Positions 17,454 through 27,104 are shown, numbered from the stretch's first letter. The stretch: DNA of 64,000 nucleotides from JBAUHN01 sp049680295 (GCA_049680295.1 JBAUHN010000355.1:11473-75472); one strand, 5' to 3'. Notes: generated by a model from the sequence alone, not told the origin. Program-made: numbers and translations.

Positions 17454-18998
17454 ATGCCCAATATTCTCGCCTACCTTGTTGTTTTTGGCTACCCGGTTGT
17501 CGTGGTTGTCTTGTTTCGCAAACTGCCTGTGCCGGCGGCTTTGACCTGGTCGCTTTTGCTGGGGTATCTGTTTTTGCCAACGGGTGTCGGGGTCGATGTG
17601 CCGATTTTGCCGGCGCTGGACAAGGTGCTGATCCCCAGCCTGTCTGCGGCCATTATGTGCTTTTTCGTCACCCGCAAGGCCCGCAAACCTGCCCCCGGGC
17701 GCGATCCCGCGGCGCGGCGGCGCAAAACGTCCCTGGGCACCAAGGTTTTTCGCCTGCTAGTGGCAATCTTGATTGTGACCCCGTTCCTGACTGTCAGCCA
17801 GAACGCAGAGCCGATCATCGTCGGGCTGATTTATATCCCGGGCATGCGTCTTTATGATGCGTTTTCGATCATCAACGCGTCTTTGGTGACGATCCTGCCT
17901 TTGTTGCTGGGCCGGCATTTTCTTAACACGCCCGAAAGCCATATGACACTGTTGCGGGCGATCTGTCTGGCAGGCCTTGCCTATTCGCTTTTGATGATGT
18001 TCGAGGTTCGGATGAGCCCGCAGCTGAACCGCTGGATCTACGGGTTTTTCCCCCACAGCTTTGAACAGCATATCCGCGCCGGTGGCTTTCGCCCTCTGGT
18101 GTTTTTGAAACATGGGCTATGGGTCGGGATATTCACCGCGATGGCGATCTTGTCGGCGGTGACCTTGTGGCTGCATGACCGCGCCGTCGGCAAACGCTCG
18201 CCCTGGTTTCTGGCGGGTGTGTGGTTGCTGGTGACCCTGTTTTTTGCCAAGACCGTGGGCGCGCTGATCCTGGCGGTGTTGATGCTTTTGCTGCTGTTTT
18301 TCACCCGGGTGCGCGGGCAGATGATTTTCGCGGTCTGTGTGGCCTCGGTTGTGCTGCTGTATCCGGTTTTGCGCACTGCCGGATATATCCCGGTCGAAGA
18401 GATTTACGAGTTCTCGAAAGCGCGCAGCGAAGACCGCGCACAGTCGTTCAAATTCCGGCTGGATAACGAAGACATCCTGCTCGAACGGGCCAGTGAGAAA
18501 CCGGTTTCGGGCTGGGGTGGCTGGGGACGCTCGCGGGTTTATGATGCGGAAAACAGCGAAGAGGTCACAACCGCGGACGGGGCCTGGATCATTATCATCG
18601 GACAGTCAGGCTGGTTGGGATATATCGCTCAGTTCGGGCTTTTGACCTTGCCATTGCTGTTGCTGGGTCTGGGGTCCCGGCGCAAGCTAGGGCTGTCGCT
18701 GGCCACATCCGGGTTGATGGTGGTGTTATCCATCAATCTGATTGATCTTTTGCCCAATGGCACACTGACCCCCATTACCTTTTTGCTGGCAGGGGCGTTG
18801 CTGGGCCGGTATGAACATGCGCGCGCCGCCCTTTGGGGGCAAAAAATCGCCGCTGCCGAACAGCAAGTGAAGGCCAAGATAAAGGCCCGGCAACCGGCAG
18901 ACCCCAGTCCGGCCTTTGCGGCGACACCCGCGGCCCCGCCCTCAGGTCCCGCCCGCCATCAGCGCAGGTCGCGCAGCCAGCCTCTTACCGAAGAGTGA
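17454..18998 (+). CDS. O-antigen ligase / Wzy polymerase-like membrane protein
   Basis: A 514-residue protein with ten or more hydrophobic segments and a large polar loop between about residues 290 and 370 (SKARSEDRAQSFKFRLDNED, then GWGGWGRSRVYDAENSEEV). This topology is typical of the Wzy/WaaL-like polymerases that join lipid-linked repeat units at the periplasmic face. The last ~60 residues are a cytoplasmic proline/alanine-rich basic tail. Its 3' end overlaps the convergent glycosyltransferase gene by 14 bp. Polymerase and ligase cannot be separated by sequence alone; the surrounding genes favour exopolysaccharide polymerisation. Confidence 0.75.
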   Translation: MPNILAYLVVFGYPVVVVVLFRKLPVPAALTWSLLLGYLFLPTGVGVDVPILPALDKVLIPSLSAAIMCFFVTRKARKPAPGRDPAARRRKTSLGTKVFRLLVAILIVTPFLTVSQNAEPIIVGLIYIPGMRLYDAFSIINASLVTILPLLLGRHFLNTPESHMTLLRAICLAGLAYSLLMMFEVRMSPQLNRWIYGFFPHSFEQHIRAGGFRPLVFLKHGLWVGIFTAMAILSAVTLWLHDRAVGKRSPWFLAGVWLLVTLFFAKTVGALILAVLMLLLLFFTRVRGQMIFAVCVASVVLLYPVLRTAGYIPVEEIYEFSKARSEDRAQSFKFRLDNEDILLERASEKPVSGWGGWGRSRVYDAENSEEVTTADGAWIIIIGQSGWLGYIAQFGLLTLPLLLLGLGSRRKLGLSLATSGLMVVLSINLIDLLPNGTLTPITFLLAGALLGRYEHARAALWGQKIAAAEQQVKAKIKARQPADPSPAFAATPAAPPSGPARHQRRSRSQPLTEE

Positions 18999-20055
18999 TT
19001 GCCTGTTCAAACCGCACTGCCGCATCCTCCCATGTATAAGACGCAGCCATGTCTCGGGCTGCGTCTGACATCGCGCGCCAGGGGGCATCTTCCAGGTTCA
19101 GGATATTTGTGATCCCAGCCGCCAGGGCTGTTACATCCTCGACCGGTGCCACATATCCGTTCACCCCGTTGCTGATCACGCCCGCCGCACATCCGGTGCG
19201 GGTCGCGACAACCGGGGTGCGGCAGGCCATGGCCTCCAGAATGGGCAGACCAAAGCCTTCGATCCGGCTGCTGGTCAGGAACACATCGCACATGGCGTAG
19301 GTTTCGCGCAGCGCGTCCGGGCTGGGGCTTTGGATATAGGTTGTATTGTCGGGCAGCGGCAGATCCTTGTGCGGTGGGATCGCCCCAAAGCAGACCACCC
19401 GCAGATCCGGGTGGGTGCGCCGCGCCGCCTCGATCACCGCAAAGCTGGTGTCGAGCCCCTTAAAGGGCTGCACGGCATACATAAGGCCCAAGGTCGGCAC
19501 CGGTTGACGTCCGCGCGGCGGCGCATGAAACACCGACAGATCGACACTGTTGGGCACCAGATCCACATCTGCGTCCCCATAGGTCTGCGCCATCGTGTCT
19601 TTCAGCCAGTCGGAAATGGTGATCTTTTTCAAAGGCAGATAGTAGCTGCCCGCACTCAGATGGCGCGGCAGGTGGGCGTGGACTTCGTGGTGCTGCACAA
19701 AATAGAATTTGGCGCCCTTGCTGGCGGACAGCCCCGCCACGGCAAAGGCCGTTTCCCACCAGGTCGCGATCACCACATCCGCATCAGGCACATCCGCGTC
19801 GGTGACGGGCCCGGGGTGATCCAGCAACGTCAGCGGCGCCTGCATCGTGTCGTAATGGGTTGCCCCCGAAGGCCTGCGTCGCCCAACCAGATCGCGGGCC
19901 AGCCCCTTAAGCCGCGCCTTTGACGAAAGCTGCGGCGCAGAGGTGGCGACGACATTTACCTCATGGCCACGGGCGCGCAGGGCATCCGCATAGATGGCGA
20001 CGACGCGCACCCCCCCCGAGAGGTTTGGCGGCGGGCTGACAAAGGTGATTTTCAT
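18985..20055 (-). CDS. Glycosyltransferase family 4 protein
   Basis: A 356-residue GT4 enzyme beginning MKITFVSPPPNLSGGVRVVA, the usual N-terminal strand and glycine-rich loop. A donor-site region follows (SRIEGFGLPILEAMACRTPV), with the E-x7-E motif of retaining GT4 enzymes. The open frame extends to 20109, but the methionine at 20053-20055 starts the conserved fold. It converges with the polymerase-like gene and stands alone on this strand. It probably adds one sugar to a lipid-linked oligosaccharide. Confidence 0.88.
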   Translation of the reverse strand: MKITFVSPPPNLSGGVRVVAIYADALRARGHEVNVVATSAPQLSSKARLKGLARDLVGRRRPSGATHYDTMQAPLTLLDHPGPVTDADVPDADVVIATWWETAFAVAGLSASKGAKFYFVQHHEVHAHLPRHLSAGSYYLPLKKITISDWLKDTMAQTYGDADVDLVPNSVDLSVFHAPPRGRQPVPTLGLMYAVQPFKGLDTSFAVIEAARRTHPDLRVVCFGAIPPHKDLPLPDNTTYIQSPSPDALRETYAMCDVFLTSSRIEGFGLPILEAMACRTPVVATRTGCAAGVISNGVNGYVAPVEDVTALAAGITNILNLEDAPWRAMSDAARDMAASYTWEDAAVRFEQAITLR

Positions 20056-20187
20056 AAGGGCTGCCTTGGTAGTTTGATCCTCTATAAGACAGATCTCGTC
20101 CCGGACCAACCGGGGGCTACGGGCAAAAAAGGCGTGATCCGTGATGCCCTAAATTGGCCGTTAACCAATCGCTGCTAAAGCTGCCGC

Positions 20188-21987
20188 ATGAAGAAACTGA
20201 ATTTGCAAATCCTGCATCCCGCAACAACGCGTGGTCATGTCTCGCTGTTTCATCTGATTGTGATCGGCTTGTCGCTGACGATGACGATCGGGGCCTGGCA
20301 AATCTCTAAGTCCCAGATCGAGACGCGCATCGAGACGCGGTTTGACAGCGCGCGCGACCGGGCCCTTGGCCTGATCACCGAACGGATGGAGAAATATGAG
20401 GATGCACTGTGGGCTGGTGTCTCGGCGATCTCATCGCATGGCGGTGATGTCTCGCATGAGCAGTGGCGCATCTTTGCGGAAAAGTTGCGGATCAAAGACC
20501 GGTATCCCGGCATCAGCGGGATTGGCGTGATCCATTATCTGACGGACCGCGACATGCCGGCCTATATGGCCGCCCGGCAGGCGGAACGGCCCGGTTATAA
20601 GATCCATCCGGCGCATGCCGAGGCGCTGTATATGCCGATCTCATTTATTGAGCCCGAGGCAAGGAATGCTGCTGCCGTCGGGCTGGATGTGGCGCATGAA
20701 CTGAACCGGCGCACCGGGGCGCTGGCCAGCCGCGACACCGGCACCGCGCAGATCACTGGCCCGATTGTTCTGGTGCAGGATGCCGGCAGCACGCCGGGTT
20801 TCTTGTTCTACGCCCCGTTTTATCGCGGCGGTCATCCTGCCTCGCTCGGGGCGCGCAAGGCGCGGTTTCAGGGTGCCGTCTATGCCCCTTTTGTCGTGCG
20901 CGAATTGATGGCAGGCGCATTGGCCCAAGATCTGCGCGAGGTCAGGTTCAGCATCACCGATGCGGGCCAGCGTATCTATGACGAACATCTTGCGGATGAT
21001 CCGCTTTATGATCCCGACCCTCTGCGGACCGATCAGGTCAGTCTGGAACTCTACGGCAGAACATGGGTGCTGGACGTCAGATCGAACCTGATCTTTCGCG
21101 CCCACAATACATATGATCAGCCGACGTTCATTCTGGTTGCCGGGTTGATCATCGAGGCGCTGATCATAGCCCTGCTGGTGCTGATGTCGCGGGCCAATCG
21201 CCGCGCGGTGGCTTATGCCGACAGGATGACGGCCGCGCTCAGGCGGAAAACCGAAAGGCTGGCCCAAAGCAATGAGGAGCTTGAGCAGTTTGCCTATGTC
21301 ACCTCGCATGACCTAAAGACACCTATTCGCGGCATCGGCGGGCTCACGGAAATGCTGCAAGAAGACCTGGAGGAATATTTGGCCTCTCCGGGCGCAAATC
21401 CAGAAGTTGACCTGAACCTGAACCGCATTCTGGACCGTGTACACCGGATGGATGATCTGACACGCGGGGTGCTGGAATATTCCAGAGTTGATACACCCAA
21501 GGCGGGGGGCACAACATTGGTTCTGCAAGAGGCGATTGATGCACTGACATCGGACTTTGGCTTGTTGCCGGGGCAGCTGGCCCTGACTGGCGATATCAAG
21601 GTTGTGTGCTATGACACATTCAACCTGCGACGGGTTCTGGAAAACCTTGTCGGCAATGCCATCAAATACCATGATGGCGTCCAGACGCTTGCCATCTGTG
21701 TGTCTGCCCGGGCCAAGGGCGGGCGCTGCGAGATCGCGGTTCAGGACAATGGCCCCGGTATCGAGCCGCGCTTTCACGGCAGGATTTTCGATGTGTTTCA
21801 GACATTGCGGGTTGGGGATGCCCCTGAGAGCACCGGCATCGGGTTGTCGATTGTCAAAAAATCGGTGGAGCGTCACGGCGGCAAAATCACATTGGATTCG
21901 ACCCCGGGTGCAGGTGCCAAGTTTTGCTTTGACTGGCCATTGGCGGACGAAGTCAAATTTTATCTGGAAACTGGAAAGGCGGCGTAA
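20188..21987 (+). CDS. CHASE-domain sensor histidine kinase
   Basis: A 599-residue membrane sensor. A first transmembrane segment (FHLIVIGLSLTMTIGAW) is followed by a periplasmic CHASE domain (about residues 70-290: RYPGISGIGVIHYL, FLFYAPFYRGG). A second membrane segment lies near 315-330 (FILVAGLIIEALIIALLVLM). A coiled coil leads to a HisKA domain with phospho-acceptor His374 in YVTSHDLKTPIRG, and the ATPase has the N box NLVGNAIKYHD, G1 DNGPGIEP and G2 GIGLSIV. CHASE senses small extracellular ligands, often polysaccharide- or cytokinin-like in known cases. Two receiver-only genes follow directly. Confidence 0.9.
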   Translation: MKKLNLQILHPATTRGHVSLFHLIVIGLSLTMTIGAWQISKSQIETRIETRFDSARDRALGLITERMEKYEDALWAGVSAISSHGGDVSHEQWRIFAEKLRIKDRYPGISGIGVIHYLTDRDMPAYMAARQAERPGYKIHPAHAEALYMPISFIEPEARNAAAVGLDVAHELNRRTGALASRDTGTAQITGPIVLVQDAGSTPGFLFYAPFYRGGHPASLGARKARFQGAVYAPFVVRELMAGALAQDLREVRFSITDAGQRIYDEHLADDPLYDPDPLRTDQVSLELYGRTWVLDVRSNLIFRAHNTYDQPTFILVAGLIIEALIIALLVLMSRANRRAVAYADRMTAALRRKTERLAQSNEELEQFAYVTSHDLKTPIRGIGGLTEMLQEDLEEYLASPGANPEVDLNLNRILDRVHRMDDLTRGVLEYSRVDTPKAGGTTLVLQEAIDALTSDFGLLPGQLALTGDIKVVCYDTFNLRRVLENLVGNAIKYHDGVQTLAICVSARAKGGRCEIAVQDNGPGIEPRFHGRIFDVFQTLRVGDAPESTGIGLSIVKKSVERHGGKITLDSTPGAGAKFCFDWPLADEVKFYLETGKAA

Positions 21988-21988
21988 C

Positions 21989-22429
21989 GTGGTACGCGAT
22001 ATGAACATCCTGTTGGTAGAAGACAATGATCTGGACGTTGAGATTCTGAAACGCGGGCTGAAAAAGATCGGCGCATCGGGGTCACTGGTGCGGGCCCGCG
22101 ACGGGCTTGAGGCGCTGGAAATCCTAAAGAACGAGGTGGGTAGCGGGCCCGTTCCAGCCCCCTTTGTCATCCTGCTGGACATCAACATGCCGCGCATGAA
22201 CGGACATGAATTTCTGGAAGCGCTGCGGCAGAAAGAAGAGATCGCGGATGCGCGCGTTTTTGTGTTCACGACGTCGGACAGCCAGAAAGACATCTCCCTG
22301 GCATACCGAAAAAACACCTGTGGCTATATCGTGAAACCCAATGGTGCCTCTGAGCTGAACAATATCCTGTTGTCGCTGCGCAGCTTTTGGAGGACCTGCG
22401 AGTATCCAATGGACGTGTACCCTGCATAG
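21989..22429 (+). CDS. Single-domain response regulator (Rcp1-like)
   Basis: A receiver domain without output domain. Counting from the ATG at 22001, acidic residues sit in LLVEDND, the phospho-acceptor is Asp60 (ILLDINMPRMNGHEF), the switch threonines are in FVFTTSDS and the lysine is in YIVKPNG, so all key residues are present. GGAAAGG at 21973-21979 is well spaced for a GTG at 21989 that adds VVRD; the ATG at 22001 is the alternative. It starts one base after the kinase stop and is surely its partner. Such Rcp1-type regulators pass phosphate on or act by protein contact. Confidence 0.88.
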   Translation: MVRDMNILLVEDNDLDVEILKRGLKKIGASGSLVRARDGLEALEILKNEVGSGPVPAPFVILLDINMPRMNGHEFLEALRQKEEIADARVFVFTTSDSQKDISLAYRKNTCGYIVKPNGASELNNILLSLRSFWRTCEYPMDVYPA

Positions 22430-22451
22430 CGGCGCGGGACAGGGCCACCGC

Positions 22452-22859
22452 GTGATCCCTCGGGGCAGTCTTGGCCGGGTCATGGTCATCGACGACACAG
22501 AGGTCGATCAGCTGATGTGCCGGCGTGTGCTTGCGCGCTCAAAAATGGCGACGGATATGATCGAATTTACCTGTGCGGAAGCTGCGCTGGCCTATCTGGC
22601 GGACCCGTCAGAGCCGCCGGTGGATCTGATCCTGCTCGACATTAACATGCCGCGGATGACGGGGTTTGAATTTCTCGATGCCGCCGACCGCATACTTGGG
22701 GCGGGCTGTCTGCCAACCGTTATGATCCTGCTGGGGGGGCCTTTGACCGGGGCTGACAGCCGCCGCGCGGCTGGCTTTGCGCAGATCAAGGGCCATTGCA
22801 ACAAACCTTTGGCAGCACAGCACCTGCACATGGCTGCCGGGCTGCTCCGGGCATCCTAA
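22452..22859 (+). CDS. Single-domain response regulator, degenerate switch residue
   Basis: A 135-residue receiver-only protein. Acidic pair Asp14-Asp15 (VMVIDDTEVD), phospho-acceptor Asp63 (ILLDINMPRMTGFEF) and Lys118 (HCNKPL) are present. The conserved serine/threonine that normally follows beta strand 4 is missing: the segment reads PTVMILLGGPLTG. Phosphorylation may therefore occur without the usual switch, suggesting a phosphate sink or a constitutively shaped partner. It lies 22 bp downstream of the first receiver and converges on the HPP-CBS gene. Confidence 0.85.
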   Translation: MIPRGSLGRVMVIDDTEVDQLMCRRVLARSKMATDMIEFTCAEAALAYLADPSEPPVDLILLDINMPRMTGFEFLDAADRILGAGCLPTVMILLGGPLTGADSRRAAGFAQIKGHCNKPLAAQHLHMAAGLLRAS

Positions 22860-22879
22860 ACCGGGGGTCAGATCGGGGT

Positions 22880-24025
22880 TTAAGCCGGGGACGGCTGAAG
22901 ACTGCGGCCCGCCAGAGCGCCGATCAGGTCTGTGCGGGTCACAATTCCCAAAAGACGGCCCTGCTCCAGAACCGGCACCGCATCAACACCGCCTTCAGAC
23001 ATCAGGGCCAACAGCGCTGCAACAGGCGTCGCAGGGGCCGCGCGCGGCCCGGCCGTTTCCATGATTTCATGCGCCTGAGCCGGCACCTTGCGACCAGGCA
23101 ACCGGGTCAGGGTGACCCCGCGGCCCCCCTGTGCCAGCAGATGTATCTGAAAGATGATGCCCAAAAACCGGGTGTCCCTGTCCACGACAGGCAGTGAGGT
23201 GAACCTATGGGCCGCAAACAGCGCCTTGATGTCACCTAGCGGCATATGCGGCCCGACGGTGACAAGGTCGCGCGACATGACATCCGCAGCCGTCAGCGGG
23301 CCAGTCTGCCGCAGATCAGTCTGATGGGTTGCATTCTGCCGTTCGGCGGCCCCCACCAGCCGCGCCAGATCCTCGACACCAAGGTTGAAAGACAGATGAT
23401 ACCGATCAAGGATCTCTGTCAGTTCGGCTTCCGACAGGCTCAGGCGTTCCAGCGGGGCGGGGCCCGGGGTGTCTTGGGCCCTGGGGTCCTCAAATTGACG
23501 AAACGGGTAATGGCGCCCGGTGCATTTTGCGTAGATCGCGGCGATCACCACCAGCAAAACAGTGCCCACCGCAACCGGTGCCAGAACAAAGCGGAACCCC
23601 AGATCAGCGATGGCTTCGGGGTTCATTGCGGCGGTCATGGCCACCGCACCTGCGGGCGGATGCACCGCACGGCACAGCACCATCGCGCCGATTGTCAGCC
23701 CAACGGCCAGCGCAATCCGCAAGGCCGGGTCGGGCAAATACAGACAGGCCAGCACCCCAATCAATGCCGCGACCGTATTGCCGACGATGGCAGACCATGG
23801 CTGCGCCAGCGGACTGTTTGGCACCGCGAACAGCAAAACCGCGCTCGCTCCGAAGGGCGCGATCAGATACAGCCCCAACCGGGTATCGACCGCCGGTGAC
23901 AGCACAAAAACCCCCGCGACACCCAGCCCCACGAAGGCCCCGAACCCTGCGCGCAATCCCTCAGTGGGGGATCCTGCGGGAAGGGCCGGACCCATCGCGC
24001 GTAAAAACCTGGATACAAAATTCAT
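22880..24025 (-). CDS. HPP family membrane protein with CBS domain pair
   Basis: A 381-residue protein. The first ~165 residues hold four to five membrane segments with the family motif VHPPAGAVAM (HPP). A linker leads to two CBS domains (TAADVMSRDLVTVGPHMPLG; VDAVPVLEQGRLLGIVTRTD) that usually bind adenine nucleotides. HPP-domain proteins have been linked to nitrite transport in plants and cyanobacteria, but bacterial HPP-CBS fusions are of unknown function. The open frame runs back to 24418 as a non-conserved extension; the ATG at 24023-24025 begins the conserved fold. Confidence 0.85.
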   Translation of the reverse strand: MNFVSRFLRAMGPALPAGSPTEGLRAGFGAFVGLGVAGVFVLSPAVDTRLGLYLIAPFGASAVLLFAVPNSPLAQPWSAIVGNTVAALIGVLACLYLPDPALRIALAVGLTIGAMVLCRAVHPPAGAVAMTAAMNPEAIADLGFRFVLAPVAVGTVLLVVIAAIYAKCTGRHYPFRQFEDPRAQDTPGPAPLERLSLSEAELTEILDRYHLSFNLGVEDLARLVGAAERQNATHQTDLRQTGPLTAADVMSRDLVTVGPHMPLGDIKALFAAHRFTSLPVVDRDTRFLGIIFQIHLLAQGGRGVTLTRLPGRKVPAQAHEIMETAGPRAAPATPVAALLALMSEGGVDAVPVLEQGRLLGIVTRTDLIGALAGRSLQPSPA

Positions 24026-24233
24026 GACGCGCCGAGGTGTCCTTTGGGTGATCGCGTGATCCGTCAAAGCAAAGGCCGGGGGGGATGTAAAGGTCGCGAT
24101 CCTGCTGTGGGGAGCACCCCGCATCCGGCCCACCATGGCCACAGAAATATCCAAAAATCGCCAACAGCCGGGTGCACACCCTAGGTTGGTGAAACGGCCC
24201 CGCGCTTCGGGCCGCCTTAAAGGATGCAGCCCC

Positions 24234-26138
24234 GTGACCGAATACAGACGAGACATTGATGGGCTGCGCGCGATCGCGATCCTGTTGGTGATCGTGTTCC
24301 ACTTTAATATTTTCCAGATCGGCAAGGCTGGTTTCATCGGCGTCGATATTTTCTTTGTGATCTCGGGGTTTCTGATCGGGCACATCATCACCCGTGATCT
24401 GCACGCCGGGACATTCACCTTTGGGGGGTTTCTGTATCGCCGGGTGCGTAGGCTTTATCCGGCGATGCTGGCCACTTTGCTGCTGTTCGGGGTCTTTGGC
24501 TATGTCGCCTTTCTGCCCGATCTGTTCAAAGAGCTCGCCGTTGAGGCGGTGTTGTCGCAGCTTTACGTGGTGAATGTCTATTTCTGGCGCACGGTGAATT
24601 ATTTTGGCCTGCAAACCGGCGAAGTGCCTTTGCTGCACATGTGGTCGCTGGCGATTGAGGAACAGTTCTATCTGATCTTCCCGCTGTTTTGTCTGGGCGT
24701 ATATAAGATCTGGCCGCGCGGATTGCTGGCGGCTTTTGCGATCAGCTGTGGTGCGTCCTTTGTTCTGGGGGTGATGGCATCCGGCTGGAAACCCGAGGCG
24801 GCGTTTTATTTGCTGCCCACCCGCGCGTGGGAATTCCTGATTGGGGCGGTTCTGGCGCTCAGCCTCACGCCAAAGGGGCGTATTTTGTGGCTGGCAGGGC
24901 CGGTCGGGCTGGCGCTGATTGTTGCCGCTTTGGTTTTGCATACGCCTGCCACGCAGGTGCCGGGGTGGTACGCGCTGTTGCCGGCTTTGGCGGCGGTGCT
25001 GATCATCATCGGCGGCGGGGATGCGCGCGCGCCTGTCACCCGGGCTTTGTGCTGGGGGCCGATGGTCTGGCTGGGGCAGATATCCTATCCGCTTTATCTG
25101 GTGCATTGGCCGGTGCTGATCGGGCTTAAAAATATTCTGGCGGATTTTGATCTACCCTGGCGGATCTTTGGGCTATTGCTGTCGATCGCCCTTGGATTTG
25201 CAATCCATGTCCTGGTAGAGCGCCCGGTGAAAAGCCGCCGCATTCTGGCCCGTCCCGCGGCCTTCCTGAGTGCGACCGCCATGGCCTCAGCCGTGCTGAT
25301 CGGTACCGGCGTCTACACCCAGCAGACCGACGGCATCCCGACCCGGTTTGCCCCGCCGGTGCGTGATCTTCTGGCCTATGCGCAGGATCTGCCCGACAGC
25401 TATCAGCGGTGCAGTTTTAACGGACAAGCCCCGTCGCAGATGTGCAGGCTGGGCGACCCGCAGGCCCCGGTCAGCAAGTTAATCATCGGGGACAGCCATG
25501 CGCGCGCGCTGGCAGGGGCGGTGGATTTATGGTTGAAAGAGACCGGTCAGGCCGGCCTTTTCGCCTTTGAACATGAATGCATGCCGATCCCGCGCTTTGG
25601 CCGGGCGCGTTGCGTGGATTTTGGCGCCCATATGTTAAATGCGGCGATAGCCGATCGCGCCATCGAGGAAGTGATCGCCGTGTCGATCTGGCGTCAGCCC
25701 TTTGAAGGCAGCGGTATTCTGTTTGATAACGCATGGCTGACGTCAGACCGCGTGCCACAGGCGTTTGCAGACACGTTGGCACAGATGACAACATCCCTGT
25801 CTGAAAGCGGCACAACACTGACATTGATTGATCCGCTGTTTGCCGCGCCGCGCAATGTGCCCGCCACTCTGGCCAAGAACGCAGCCTTTGGGCACAGCTG
25901 GTCGGTGGACACACCCTTGGAGGCGCATAACCGCTGGTTTACACGGTTGTTTGACGCCTTTGCACGGGCTGAAACCATGGGCGCGCGCCGGGTGTCCCTG
26001 ATTGAAGGGTTCTGCACCGATGGTCTGTGTAAATCGGTCTGGCAGGGGCGGCCGATCTTTTCAGACAACAACCATCTGGCCTTTAGCATGTCACCTGTGC
26101 TGGCATCGGTCCTGACCACCGCGTTTGCCAATCCCTGA
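24234..26138 (+). CDS. OafA/YrhL-type acyltransferase with C-terminal SGNH domain
   Basis: A protein of about 634 residues that would O-acylate a surface polysaccharide or glycolipid. The N-terminal acyltransferase-3 domain has the R-x10-H motif (RDIDGLRAIAILLVIVFHFN), GVDIFFVISGFLIGHII, RRVRRLYPAML and LLHMWSLAIEEQFYLIFPLF. After ten membrane segments the periplasmic SGNH domain has the serine block LIIGDSHARALAG and the Asp-x-x-His block SDNNHLAF. A GTG at 24234 follows AAAGGA and starts exactly at the family N-terminus; the upstream ATG at 24135 would add an unrelated extension. Confidence 0.88.
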   Translation: MTEYRRDIDGLRAIAILLVIVFHFNIFQIGKAGFIGVDIFFVISGFLIGHIITRDLHAGTFTFGGFLYRRVRRLYPAMLATLLLFGVFGYVAFLPDLFKELAVEAVLSQLYVVNVYFWRTVNYFGLQTGEVPLLHMWSLAIEEQFYLIFPLFCLGVYKIWPRGLLAAFAISCGASFVLGVMASGWKPEAAFYLLPTRAWEFLIGAVLALSLTPKGRILWLAGPVGLALIVAALVLHTPATQVPGWYALLPALAAVLIIIGGGDARAPVTRALCWGPMVWLGQISYPLYLVHWPVLIGLKNILADFDLPWRIFGLLLSIALGFAIHVLVERPVKSRRILARPAAFLSATAMASAVLIGTGVYTQQTDGIPTRFAPPVRDLLAYAQDLPDSYQRCSFNGQAPSQMCRLGDPQAPVSKLIIGDSHARALAGAVDLWLKETGQAGLFAFEHECMPIPRFGRARCVDFGAHMLNAAIADRAIEEVIAVSIWRQPFEGSGILFDNAWLTSDRVPQAFADTLAQMTTSLSESGTTLTLIDPLFAAPRNVPATLAKNAAFGHSWSVDTPLEAHNRWFTRLFDAFARAETMGARRVSLIEGFCTDGLCKSVWQGRPIFSDNNHLAFSMSPVLASVLTTAFANP

Positions 26139-26184
26139 TCCGGCCGGCGAAGGGCAGTCAAGCCACCGAAAAATGCCATCTTCT

Positions 26185-26210
26185 ACCCACGATAGAAAGT
26201 GTGGGTGTTT
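26185..26210 (+). terminator. Possible terminator hairpin after the acyltransferase
   Basis: ACCCAC at 26185-26190 and GTGGGT at 26201-26206 form a 6-bp stem with a 10-base loop, followed by GTTTT. It lies 47 bp after the acyltransferase stop. The stem is short, so strength is uncertain. Confidence 0.45.
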
Positions 26211-26321
26211 TACCCTAAAACCTTTTAAAGCCAGAAACATTGTGTTAAAAATTCGATTAAATAATGGCAACGCAGCCCTCCTTCAGGTAACTGAGTTTGA
26301 ATTGGTGAATAAGGAAACGAT

Positions 26322-27065
26322 ATGATTGGTAAAATTTTTAAAGCGGGAACCCTTGGCGTTGCTTTGGCAGTTGCAGGTTTTAGCACTGCAAATGCGGCAA
26401 TTGTCCAGATCGCGACGGAAGAAGGCGTCGGCCAAACCACACAGCAAGGTATTCGCGACGAGACCGGAACAACCGGTCTTGATCTGGCGGGTATGCTGGT
26501 CACAGCCAACTACGCAGACGGCTCAAGCGAGCAAATGACCTGGGCCGCGATCAACGAATATGATCAGGGTGAAGCAACCGGCGCCGGCACACATATCTTT
26601 GCCAGCTGGGCTGCGTTTGAACTGACCGCAACACAGCGCCTCAGCTCGCTTTTGTTGCAGGCAGCCCCTGCAAGCAGCATCTTTGACATGTCGCTTCTGG
26701 CCGAAGGTGATGAAGGCAACACCCCGACCACATTGGGCGGCTATCCTTTCCGCGTGACAGACGACAGTGGTCTGGGCGTGAGTGACGTTGTCACCGCAAC
26801 CTACTCTGGCATCGTGACGCTGGCGGGTTACGCCACAGGTGTTGACGCCTATACAGACCTGCTGCTGGACTTTTCGCAAGCAGCCGGTGGTGGCCTTTTG
26901 GGCTACATCGAATTTGAAACAGATCTCGACACATTGCGCGTCTCTGGTGATCTGTCTGCCGTTCCAGTCCCAGGATCCTTCTGGTTGCTGCTGGCCGGTA
27001 TCGGTGGATTGCTGATCCTGCGCCGCCGTCAGAACGCAGGCCCTGCGCTGGCGATGGCTGCCTGA
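26322..27065 (+). CDS. VPLPA-CTERM sorting domain-containing exported protein
   Basis: A 247-residue protein with signal peptide (KAGTLGVALAVAGFSTANAA) and a C-terminal sorting tail: VPVPGSFWLLLAGIGGLLIL followed by the basic stop RRR. That tripartite tail is the VPLPA-CTERM variant of PEP-CTERM signals, processed in rhodobacters by a dedicated exosortase/archaeosortase-like enzyme, which is not in this window. The mature part is acidic, threonine/alanine-rich and contains no cysteine; no enzymatic motif is seen. PEP-CTERM-type proteins often occur near exopolysaccharide genes, as here. A strong terminator follows directly, so it is a single-gene unit. Confidence 0.88.
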   Translation: MIGKIFKAGTLGVALAVAGFSTANAAIVQIATEEGVGQTTQQGIRDETGTTGLDLAGMLVTANYADGSSEQMTWAAINEYDQGEATGAGTHIFASWAAFELTATQRLSSLLLQAAPASSIFDMSLLAEGDEGNTPTTLGGYPFRVTDDSGLGVSDVVTATYSGIVTLAGYATGVDAYTDLLLDFSQAAGGGLLGYIEFETDLDTLRVSGDLSAVPVPGSFWLLLAGIGGLLILRRRQNAGPALAMAA

Positions 27066-27104
27066 TACTTTCTGGGTCCTTCGCCGGATCCATGAGTTAA
27101 AATT

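Noticed and set aside
24026..24418. N-terminal extension of the HPP-CBS protein
   Set aside because: It is poorly conserved-looking, antisense to the acyltransferase leader, and the family begins at MNFVSRF.
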